From NCBI GenBank assembly GCA_031280115.1, contig JAITHF010000272.1, positions 1-7,975 on the forward strand: DNA of 7,975 bases, in the 5' to 3' direction. A model generated the notes under the pieces. The model was not told the origin of the DNA and did not search any database. It was given only the letters and a program-made list of their open reading frames with translations. The stretch comes from Spirochaetaceae bacterium. GTDB taxonomy: Bacteria; Spirochaetota; Spirochaetia; Treponematales; Breznakiellaceae. This document shows, one piece after another, positions 1 through 5,655 of the stretch. A program made the translations under genes and the position numbers. Position 1 is the stretch's first letter; each line of letters starts with the position of its first letter.

Positions 1-160
1 GGGGGAACCAGTTCCCCCAAACCCCCACCTAAAGGCTTCCTGCGCTTCGCCGCTAAAGCTATCGAAGCGCGATGAGGCGGCGCTTCGGGGTTGTGACTAA
101 ACCCACAAACCCTCTCGCAACAAGAAGCACGTGAAACAGCCTCCGGCTGCCCGCAGGGGG
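1..160 (+). repeat. Dispersed structured intergenic repeat, copy A (left end may be cut by the window)
   Basis: This stretch shares the same ordered blocks with 1830-2013 and, reversed, with 7484-7670. An end hairpin comes first (8-bp stem, bases 1-8 with 11-18, loop CA). It is followed by a C-rich link, the AAAGGCTTCCTGCGC-like block, and an internal stem of GAAGCGC (63-69) with GCGCTTC (80-86). Next comes the invariant 15-mer GGGTTGTGACTAAAC (88-102), whose GGGTTGTG can pair with CACAAACCC just after it with one bulge. The last blocks are GAAGCACGTGAA and the hairpin CAGCC-TCC-GGCTG (137-149). No open reading frame with a start signal fits the element. It could be a non-autonomous mobile element, a REP-like sequence, or a structured regulatory unit. 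The repeat itself is clear; its function is unknown. Confidence 0.8.
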
Positions 161-215
161 CAAACCCGCTCGCCGCAGGAAGCACATAAAACAGCCTCCG
201 GCTGCCCGCAGGGTG
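106..215 (+). repeat. 55-bp tandem duplication of the right end of copy A
   Basis: Bases 106-160 and 161-215 align over their full 55 bases with seven differences by eye. Both start with CAAACCC and contain GAAGCAC, the hairpin CAGCC-TCC-GGCTG (137-149 and 192-204) and a GCAGGG end. The second unit resembles copies B and C more closely in its CGCCGC segment, so the first unit may be the diverged one. The second unit ends a few bases before the -10 box of the next gene. Confidence 0.8.
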
Positions 216-230
216 TGGTATACTGGGAGC
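216..230 (+). promoter_or_regulatory. Extended -10 promoter, predicted leaderless start of the LRR gene
   Basis: TGGTATACT (216-224) fits the extended -10 form TG-n-TATACT. There is no -35 hexamer at the usual distance, which is normal for extended -10 promoters. Six bases follow the -10, so the predicted +1 is the A of the ATG at 231. GGGAG at 225-229 lies only one base before the ATG, too close to act as a normal ribosome binding site. Confidence 0.5.
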
Positions 231-812
231 ATGAAAATAAAAGCATCTTTTCTTTCTTTTTTCTCTTTTTTCCCGCTCAAGGCGCCGGGGCTTTTCGCGG
301 CGCTGGCACTTGCCGCGGCAGCGAGCCTTGACGCGCAGATAATCGTTGACAGCTTTGTGTATGAGCGGAACGGGCAGGGAACCGCCCTTATCAAGTACAA
401 CGGCATGGCCGCCACGATAACCATTCCTAATAATATCGAGGGCATGGCGGTAACTGAAATCGGGCACAGGGTGTTCTACGGGTGTACCGGTCTGGTGAAT
501 GTTACGATCCCCGCCTCGGTTGCAACAATCGGGTATGAGGCGTTTAGCGGCTGCGCGGGCCTTGCAATTGTTACCGTTGGAAGCGGGAATCCGGCGTACG
601 CCAGCGTTACCGCCATCGGGGAGCATGCGTTTTTTAATTGCGACCTCCTTACCAGTGTTACATTTGGGGCAGGAAGCAGCATACGTTCGGCGGATTTCGC
701 TTACTATGGCTCCTTCCCCGGGGATTTACGCGCCGCGTATTTCGCCCAAGCCGGCGGCCCGGGGACGTATACGCGGCCTAGCAACTCTTCTTCATGGATA
801 AAGTCGCAGTAA
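231..812 (+). CDS. Short exported BspA-like leucine-rich repeat protein
   Basis: A secreted or surface protein of 193 residues with LRR_5 (BspA/TpLRR-type) repeats, which in this family usually serve binding to host or other cells. Residues 1-36 form a signal peptide: Lys at 2 and 4, a hydrophobic stretch around 17-32 and a cleavage-like LDAQ at 33-36. Three LRR units follow at about 71-96, 97-119 and 126-148, each with the I-G-x-x-x-F-x-x-C core and one or more T/V-I-P or V-T-F strands. The C-terminus has AAYFAQAGGPGTYTR, a tail style seen in treponemal LRR proteins, and ends in SWIKSQ, so the protein looks complete though short. An in-frame GTG at 213 would lengthen it, but the ATG at 231 starts directly at a signal peptide and matches the predicted transcription start, so it is preferred. 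The ligand is unknown. Confidence 0.8.
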   Translation: MKIKASFLSFFSFFPLKAPGLFAALALAAAASLDAQIIVDSFVYERNGQGTALIKYNGMAATITIPNNIEGMAVTEIGHRVFYGCTGLVNVTIPASVATIGYEAFSGCAGLAIVTVGSGNPAYASVTAIGEHAFFNCDLLTSVTFGAGSSIRSADFAYYGSFPGDLRAAYFAQAGGPGTYTRPSNSSSWIKSQ

Positions 813-818
813 CCGTAT

Positions 819-847
819 CGGCGCGTTTTGGGAAGAATTTGGAGGGC
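819..847 (+). repeat. Left-end fragment of the dispersed repeat (copy D, broken)
   Basis: The segment CGGCGCG...TTTTGGGAAGAATTTGGAGGG matches the bases just left of the end hairpin in copy B (1835-1868) and in reversed copy C. It lacks the second arm of the end hairpin, so it is a fragment. Together with 1028-1118 it appears to be one interrupted copy. Confidence 0.5.
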
Positions 848-854
848 TTTTTTA

Positions 855-998
855 CCGGCGCTTCATGTTTCGCGTATTTTTTTTCGAACTTCCCGTAAGG
901 GAACAGCCTTTGGCTGCCGGCGCTTCATGTTTCGCGTATTCTTTTGCGAACTTCCCGTAAGAGAACAGCCTTCGGCTGCCGGCGCTTCATGTTTAGCG
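855..998 (+). repeat. 62-bp tandem repeat, 2.3 units
   Basis: Units begin with CCGGCGCTTCATGTTT at 855, 917 and 979, a period of exactly 62. The first two contain CGCGTATT, a T-rich stretch, CGAACTTCCCGTAAG and the hairpin ACAGCC-N3-GGCTG (loops TTT and TTC). The third unit loses similarity after about 20 bases. The interval 813-1133 holds no convincing gene. A 65-codon frame across it has no ribosome binding site and simply repeats the unit in different frames, because 62 is not a multiple of three. Confidence 0.85.
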
Positions 999-1027
999 GA
1001 TCATAGTGCAAACTACGGCTGCTGAAA

Positions 1028-1118
1028 CAGCCGGAGGCTGCCCCCAAACCCCCCCCGCGAAAGGCTTCCTGCGCTGCGCCGCTATCGCCATCGTAGCGCG
1101 ATGAGGCGCGGCAGCGGC
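1028..1118 (+). repeat. Core fragment of the dispersed repeat (copy D, lacking the right half)
   Basis: A hairpin CAGCC-GGA-GGCTG (1028-1040) leads into the C-rich link and the AAAGGCTTCCTGCGC block also found in copies A, B and C, followed by an ATCGTAGCGCGATGAGGCG segment. The invariant 15-mer and the promoter-facing hairpin of the other copies are missing. This copy lies downstream of the LRR gene and at the 3' side of the minus-strand gene, so it faces no promoter. Confidence 0.65.
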
Positions 1119-1133
1119 GTACACCATTATTTT

Positions 1134-1745
1134 TTACCATATTATTATTGTTCCCTTCTTACGGTCTATTGGTTTGTCAGGTTCTATAGATTGTGATGTT
1201 AATAAAGGTAATTTTCCTTTCCAGCCTGTTATTAAATGCCCGTCAAGATATATTTTGATTATTTTTTCATAAAATAAAGGAATTCCATTTATTAAACTTT
1301 TATAATACATTTCTCTTATTGTTGAGCCTAACAACAGGCATACATTGTCAGTTACAGCAGCCCCTTTTTTTAATCCCAATTCAAATTTCCTGCAAAATAC
1401 CTCATTGATGCCGTTAAAATCAATGAACTCTTTAAGCCTTGGGATTGCAGTTTCCCTCAGCCGCCCCCATATATCATCATGTTGTAATACGTTAATTTCT
1501 CCGTTATGTTTTAAAAAATTATATAACCGCAAATTTGCCTGTTCAAATAAATTTTCTGTAATTACTATACCGGCGTAATTATTGCCTCGTGTTATATGCT
1601 TCCTGACTGATTCAATATTATCATCAAGAATATAATCATATTCCAGTTTTTCAGAATATGGATTTCCGCAACTAGTAAACCAGCTGCTATTTTGCACTAT
1701 TTTAATAAATCCCTCTGTTTCATTATTGAAAATAATCTCTTTCAT
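1134..1745 (-). CDS. AT-rich orphan gene, uncharacterised 203-residue cytoplasmic protein
   Basis: I do not recognise a named family. The protein has no signal peptide and no membrane segment and looks globular and alpha/beta. The most distinctive stretch is YLDGHLITGWKGKLP (166-180), followed by a basic link and a short hydrophobic end (GTIIIW). A Y-x-x-G-H-x-x-x-G-W-x-G-x-x-P pattern near the C-terminus resembles small cytoplasmic proteins found in toxin-immunity islands, but that is a weak recollection and not an assignment. The start is well supported: GAGGA (minus strand, 1754-1750) lies four bases before the ATG. Base composition is strikingly AT-rich, with codons such as AAT, TTT, ATA and AAA, against GC-rich neighbours, and repeat fragments lie on both sides. 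Recent horizontal acquisition is the likely explanation. It is a single-gene unit pointing left. Confidence 0.75.
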   Translation of the reverse strand: MKEIIFNNETEGFIKIVQNSSWFTSCGNPYSEKLEYDYILDDNIESVRKHITRGNNYAGIVITENLFEQANLRLYNFLKHNGEINVLQHDDIWGRLRETAIPRLKEFIDFNGINEVFCRKFELGLKKGAAVTDNVCLLLGSTIREMYYKSLINGIPLFYEKIIKIYLDGHLITGWKGKLPLLTSQSIEPDKPIDRKKGTIIIW

Positions 1746-1771
1746 AATTTCCTCAAATCACAAATTTCATT

Positions 1772-1803
1772 ATTATACGCGAGCATACTTTTTATTCTGT
1801 CAA
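1772..1803 (-). promoter_or_regulatory. Promoter of the AT-rich gene
   Basis: On the minus strand a perfect TTGACA (1803-1798) and a perfect TATAAT (1777-1772) precede the gene. Their spacing is 20 bases, longer than the 16-18 optimum, so strength is uncertain. The predicted start near 1765 leaves a short leader containing the GAGGA ribosome binding site. Confidence 0.5.
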
Positions 1804-1829
1804 ATCCTTCTTTCTATATACTATAACGA

Positions 1830-2013
1830 ATTATCGGCGCTTCGCGCCTCTTTGGGAAGAATATGGGGAGTCATAGACCCCCCAATCCCCCATAAAGGCT
1901 ACCTGCGCTGCGCCCGTGCGCCGTCGAAGCGCGGTGAGGCGCCGCTTCTGGGTTGTGACTAAACCCACAAACCCTCCCGCCGCGAGAAGCACGTAAAACA
2001 GCCTCCGGCTGTT
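1830..2013 (+). repeat. Dispersed structured intergenic repeat, copy B, upstream of the moxR-type gene
   Basis: The block order is the same as in copies A and C. It starts with a small GGCGC-TTC-GCGCC hairpin (1836-1848). The end hairpin GGGGAGTC (1865-1872) pairs with GACCCCCC (1876-1883) around loop ATA with one mismatch. The core block ATAAAGGCTACCTGCGC and the stem GAAGC/GCTTC follow, then the invariant GGGTTGTGACTAAAC (1950-1964). The right hairpin has a 7-bp stem, AACAGCC-TCC-GGCTGTT (1997-2013). Its last two bases form the start of the TTGACA box of the downstream operon. A frame across it that could encode a small protein lacks start signals and is not called. Confidence 0.8.
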
Positions 2014-2041
2014 GACAGGGGCGGGGGGGTTGGATTAGGAT
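2012..2041 (+). promoter_or_regulatory. Predicted promoter of the moxR-DUF5682 operon with a G-rich spacer
   Basis: TTGACA (2012-2017) and TAGGAT (2036-2041) are separated by 18 bases that are almost all G, including a run of seven (2023-2029). The -35 overlaps the right hairpin of repeat copy B. The predicted start near 2048 leaves a leader of about 18 bases with AGGAGA. The -10 is only a four-of-six match, so this is a moderate call. Confidence 0.45.
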
Positions 2042-2065
2042 GGCCTATCGTATGAGGAGATATTT

Positions 2066-3166
2066 ATGGCTAAACCACCTGCCTCACCAGATCTCTTGCG
2101 GCTGCCGGCTGAACAGCTTTACGCCCCTGAAATCGAGGCGCTTAAAAAAGAAGATAAAGACCCGGTCCCCGCGGGCTGGCAGATGTCCCCCAAAGCAGCG
2201 CTGAAGTTCATAACCGGCGGGAAAGCCGGCGGGATTGACATTACCCCCAAATATATCGGGCATAACAGGCTCGTGGAAGTGGCTATTGCCACGCTGCTCA
2301 CGGACCGGGCGCTCCTCCTTATCGGGGAACCGGGCACCGCAAAATCATGGCTCTCGGAAAACTTGTCCGCCGCCATATACAACGACAGTACCAAAGTGGT
2401 TCAGGGAACCGCCGGCACCAGCGAAGAGCAGATCCGCTATTCATGGAATTACGCCCTGCTCCTAGCCGAAGGCCCCAGCGATAAGGCGCTTATTAAAAGC
2501 CCCGTTATGATCGCCATGGAAGCCGGCGGCATCGCCCGCATCGAGGAGATTTCCCGCTGCCAGTCGGAAGTGCAGGACGCGCTCATTTCTATTTTGTCGG
2601 AAAAAATTGTCGCCGTAAACGAACTCCAGCGGGAAGTGCCGGCCAAACGGGGGTTCTCGATTATCGCCACTGCCAACACCAGGGATAAAGGGGTCAACGA
2701 CATGAGCGCCGCCTTGAAACGGCGCTTTAATATCCTTATCCTCCCCACCCCCGCCACCCTTGAAACCGAAGTGGAGATTGTCAAGAAACGGGTGCGGGAG
2801 ATTTCCGCCAACTACGCCCTGAGCGCCCAGGTGCCGGCGGACGAGGCGGTTGCCAAAGTGGTGACCGTGTTCCGGGAACTGCGGAGCGGCCAGACCCTTG
2901 ATGCCAAGCAGAAGATAAAGCCCCCGACCGGCGTGGTCTCCACTGCCGAGGCGATCTCCCTCCTTACAAACGCTATGGCCCTGGCCGGCTCCTTCGGGGA
3001 CGGCACGGTCAAAGAGCCGGACATCGCCGCGGGCCTGGCAGGGGCGGTCATCAAGGACGAGGAAAAAGACGCGGCAGCATGGGAAGAGTATCTTGAAAAC
3101 ATTATGAAGAAAAGGGGGCTGGCATGGCAGAGTTTGTACAAAGCGTGCCGGGACTTTCTGGGGTAG
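2066..3166 (+). CDS. MoxR-family AAA+ ATPase paired with a DUF5682 protein
   Basis: A cytoplasmic AAA+ ATPase of the MoxR class, whose members act as chaperone-like remodellers using ATP hydrolysis, usually with a VWA-domain partner. The substrate is unknown. Of 366 residues, the first 60 or so are a family-specific N-terminus (PAGWQMSP at 36-43). Walker A is GEPGTAKS (87-94). The pre-sensor segment TSEEQIRYSW (118-127) follows. The Walker B region is GGIARIEEIS (154-163) with acidic Glu160 and Glu161. Sensor 1 is IIATANTRD (199-207) with Asn204, and the arginine-finger region is LKRRFN (217-222). A helical lid domain runs from about 230 to 345. All residues needed for ATP binding and hydrolysis appear present. 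The start is supported by AGGAGA five bases upstream. The 3' end overlaps the next gene by 43 bases, implying translational coupling and a joint function. The usual VWA and SWIM-type neighbours are not seen in this window. Confidence 0.9.
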   Translation: MAKPPASPDLLRLPAEQLYAPEIEALKKEDKDPVPAGWQMSPKAALKFITGGKAGGIDITPKYIGHNRLVEVAIATLLTDRALLLIGEPGTAKSWLSENLSAAIYNDSTKVVQGTAGTSEEQIRYSWNYALLLAEGPSDKALIKSPVMIAMEAGGIARIEEISRCQSEVQDALISILSEKIVAVNELQREVPAKRGFSIIATANTRDKGVNDMSAALKRRFNILILPTPATLETEVEIVKKRVREISANYALSAQVPADEAVAKVVTVFRELRSGQTLDAKQKIKPPTGVVSTAEAISLLTNAMALAGSFGDGTVKEPDIAAGLAGAVIKDEEKDAAAWEEYLENIMKKRGLAWQSLYKACRDFLG

Positions 3167-5583
3167 GGGCGCCGGCCTTTGAGGAGGCGCGGGAGCCTGA
3201 AAACTGGCGCACCAAAGAGGGGGCGCACCTGTTCGGCATCCGGCACCTTTCTGCTGCCGGCGCCTGGCACCTGCGCCGGTTTCTCGACCGGATTAAACCG
3301 GACGCGGTGCTTATTGAAAGCCCGGCGGACACAGAGCCCCTTATACAAGACCTTACCCGCAGCAGCGTAAAGCCGCCGGTTGCAGTGCTCTGTTATACTG
3401 TGAACGTGCCGGTTCATTCCCTGGTGTACCCCCTTGCCCGGTATTCGCCTGAATATCAGGCGCTCCTTTGGGCCAAGAAGCACCGGAAAATAAGCCGGTT
3501 TATCGACCTCCCCTCGTATCATAAGGCGCCGCTGTACCAGATTGAAGACCGGATTCAGGCGGGGGTTATGCGTAAGAAACAGGAAGCCGAAGCGAAACAG
3601 CCCCAGGGGGAAACCGGCGCGCCCCCTGAACTTCCCGATTCCGTCCGCAACAGGCTTGACTTTTACCAGTTTAATCAAAGCCTGTACGAACAGGCCGCGC
3701 TTCTGGGGGGGGAAGAGGATTACGAGTCCTACTGGGAGCGGAACTTCGAGCATAACCTTGAGACTGACGCGTATTTACGCGCCGTGTCCCTCCATTCGGC
3801 GGAAATGCGGCGCCTTGCGGAAGGCTGGGAAAAAGACGCTGACCCCCTTGCCTCCTCGATTAACGCCCTGCGGGAGTCCTACATGAAGCGCCGGATTGCG
3901 GAGGCTGTTGCCGAAGGCGTCGCGCCGGAGAAAATCGTGGCAGTGCTGGGGGCCTATCATATAAGCGGGGTTATGGGGAATGAGGCCATGACAGACAAGG
4001 AGCTTGCCGCGCTCCCCCGGTCAGAAACCCGCATGACCCTCATGCCCTATACCTATTACCGGTTAAGCACGTTCTCCGGCTACGGCGCCGGCAACTACGC
4101 GCCGTTTTACTTTGAGATGATGTACGACGCGATGGAGAAAGGGGAGCTTTCCAGCCTGCCCTCCCGCTATATCACCGAGCTTTCCCGCCTCTACCGGAGC
4201 CGCCAGGGGTATTCCTCCACGGCCTCGGCGATTGAGGCGGCGCGGCTTGCCCGTTCCCTCCAGTACCTGCACAACGGGACCCTCCCGACCCTCAAAGACC
4301 TGCGGGACAGCGCGGTGTCGGCTATGGCCGGCGGGGAGTTCGCAAGCATCGCCGAGTCCCTTGCGGCCCTTAACGTGGGAACCCGTGTGGGCGCCCTTCC
4401 CGAAGGGGTGAGCCAGACCCCTATTCAGGACGACATGAACCGGCTCTTGAAAGAACTCAGGCTGGAAGCGTATAAGGAGCCGGTGGCGAAGAATCTGGAA
4501 CTGGACCTGCGGGAAAACCGGAAGGTCCAAAGCGAAAAAGCGGCGTTCCGCGATCTTGAGCGGTCCGTGTTCCTGCACCGTTTGGCGTTTCTGGGCATTG
4601 AGTTCGGCACGCTTGAATCAAGGAGGCAGGACGGCGCCACATGGAAGGAGAACTGGACCCTGTGCTGGACGCCGGAAGTGGAGATCAGGCTGGTGGAGTC
4701 CGTGCTGTTCGGGGACACGGTTGAGGCTGCCGCGGCGTATACCCTGCGGGACCGCCTTGAAAAGACCCAGGACGTGCTTGAAGTGGCGGCGCTGGTTAAG
4801 ACCACCTGCGAGTGCAGGTTAAGCGCTTCTATCCTTGACGCCCTCAAAAAACTCCAGGCCCTCTCCAGCATGACCGAAAACTTTTCCGCCGCCGCAAAAG
4901 CGGCCCGGGAAATGAGTTTTCTTACCCAGTACGGGTCTATCCGCAAGTTTGATACCCGTGAGGTTATTCCCATTCTGGAACAGCTTTTTCTCAAGGCGGC
5001 GCTGCTGCTTTACGGCGCCGCCTCCTGCGACGACGATACGGCCCGGGCCGTTGCGGACGACATGAACCTCCTCCACTATGTTTCTCAGGAACAAGACGGG
5101 GTGGTGAACGACGAGGCCTGGCTGGCGCGGCTTAACGCCCTTGCCAAAGCGGACGACCGCAACCCCCTGCTTTCAGGGTTCGCCTTTTCTATTTTGATGG
5201 AACGGGGGCGGGTAACCGAAGAGGACCTTGCATCCGGCCTTTCCCGCCACCTTTCCGCAGGGAACGCCCCTGAAGCCGGCGCCGCCTGGTTCGAGGGGCT
5301 CTCCCGCCGGAACCGGCAGGCCCTCCTCTCCCGCGCCGCCCTGTGGAAACACCTTGACCTTTATATACAGGGCTTGGACGGCGGCCGCTTCAAGCGCACG
5401 TTAGTATGCCTGCGCCGGGCCTTTTCCAGTTTTGACCCCCATGAAAAAAGCGGCATCTGCACGGTCCTCGCGGACTTATGGGGGGTTGACCCGCAAGGCG
5501 CCGCCGAAACCCTGCAAGACATCTTCTCCGAGAGCGAGGAAGCCGCGCTGAACGATCTTAAAGACTTTGACATGGATTTATAA
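3124..5583 (+). CDS. DUF5682-type protein, partner of the MoxR ATPase
   Basis: A large cytoplasmic protein of 819 residues with no signal peptide or membrane segment. The N-terminal half carries the family's landmarks. LFGIRHLSAAGAWHL (36-50) and AVLIESPAD (61-69) resemble the G-x-R-H and I-E-x-P motifs of the EreA/ChaN/TIKI-like fold. Further landmarks are YWERNFEH (203-210), VLGAYHISGV (274-283) and a Tyr/Phe-rich YTYYRLSTFSGYGAGNYAPF segment (309-328). The C-terminal half is mostly helical and contains W-x-E-N-W-x-L-C-W-T-P-E-V-E (507-520). His41, Glu65 and His279 are candidate active-site residues by analogy only; no activity is shown for the family as far as I know. The start at 3124 has AAAGGGGG six bases upstream; a GTG at 3145 is a weaker choice. 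The first 14 codons overlap the ATPase gene. A run of eight G (3705-3712) lies at codons 194-197. Family placement is from motifs, not from a search. Confidence 0.85.
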   Translation: MAEFVQSVPGLSGVGAPAFEEAREPENWRTKEGAHLFGIRHLSAAGAWHLRRFLDRIKPDAVLIESPADTEPLIQDLTRSSVKPPVAVLCYTVNVPVHSLVYPLARYSPEYQALLWAKKHRKISRFIDLPSYHKAPLYQIEDRIQAGVMRKKQEAEAKQPQGETGAPPELPDSVRNRLDFYQFNQSLYEQAALLGGEEDYESYWERNFEHNLETDAYLRAVSLHSAEMRRLAEGWEKDADPLASSINALRESYMKRRIAEAVAEGVAPEKIVAVLGAYHISGVMGNEAMTDKELAALPRSETRMTLMPYTYYRLSTFSGYGAGNYAPFYFEMMYDAMEKGELSSLPSRYITELSRLYRSRQGYSSTASAIEAARLARSLQYLHNGTLPTLKDLRDSAVSAMAGGEFASIAESLAALNVGTRVGALPEGVSQTPIQDDMNRLLKELRLEAYKEPVAKNLELDLRENRKVQSEKAAFRDLERSVFLHRLAFLGIEFGTLESRRQDGATWKENWTLCWTPEVEIRLVESVLFGDTVEAAAAYTLRDRLEKTQDVLEVAALVKTTCECRLSASILDALKKLQALSSMTENFSAAAKAAREMSFLTQYGSIRKFDTREVIPILEQLFLKAALLLYGAASCDDDTARAVADDMNLLHYVSQEQDGVVNDEAWLARLNALAKADDRNPLLSGFAFSILMERGRVTEEDLASGLSRHLSAGNAPEAGAAWFEGLSRRNRQALLSRAALWKHLDLYIQGLDGGRFKRTLVCLRRAFSSFDPHEKSGICTVLADLWGVDPQGAAETLQDIFSESEEAALNDLKDFDMDL
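3705..3712 (+). repeat. G8 homopolymer inside the DUF5682 gene
   Basis: Eight consecutive G cross the codons for Leu194, Gly195, Gly196 and Glu197. Loss of one G would shift translation into a frame that ends at the TGA at 3884-3886, leaving roughly 250 residues and removing the C-terminal two thirds. It is the longest single-base run I see in any coding region of the window. Confidence 0.8.
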
Positions 5584-5620
5584 CCTTTCTTTCCCCCCCT
5601 TTCCCTCTTCCCTTTTCTTT
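5584..5620 (+). other. 37-base homopyrimidine tract between operon end and terminator
   Basis: Every base from just after the stop codon of the DUF5682 gene to 5620 is C or T, including a C7 run (5593-5599). It separates the stop codon from the terminator hairpin. Such tracts can form triplex DNA or act in termination, but the sequence alone does not show which, if either. Confidence 0.75.
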
Positions 5621-5644
5621 AAGCCCGCTTGCCGGGCCTTTTTA
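5621..5644 (+). terminator. Rho-independent terminator of the moxR-DUF5682 operon
   Basis: GCCCG (5623-5627) pairs with CGGGC (5633-5637) across a five-base loop, followed by C and a run of five T (5639-5643). It lies 40 bases after the operon stop codon and before the end of the convergent recQ gene. On the minus strand no T run follows the hairpin, so it works best for the plus strand. The stem is short. Confidence 0.65.
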
Positions 5645-5655
5645 TGCTTTATGCT

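Noticed and set aside
213..230. GTG at 213 as the start of the LRR protein
   Set aside because: It would add six residues before a typical signal peptide, and the start would lie upstream of the predicted transcription start. The ATG at 231 explains the sequence better.
59..445. 128-codon minus-strand frame over the first repeat and LRR gene start
   Set aside because: It is antisense to a well-supported signal peptide and repeat element. Its sequence is explained by those features.
828..1025. 65-codon plus-strand frame
   Set aside because: It crosses a 62-bp tandem repeat out of frame, has no ribosome binding site, and yields no plausible protein.
1726..1962. 78-codon plus-strand frame running from the AT-rich gene promoter into repeat copy B
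   Set aside because: It has no ribosome binding site and spans a sharp composition boundary. The part in copy B reads differently in the other copies.
2812..3753. Minus-strand open frame of 313 codons across the moxR/DUF5682 junction
   Set aside because: Both overlapping plus-strand genes have conserved motifs here. The antisense protein is Arg/Pro-rich with no domain, as expected of a shadow.
4063..4994. Minus-strand open frames of 171 and 189 codons within the DUF5682 gene
   Set aside because: These are antisense shadows with no start signals and no family features.
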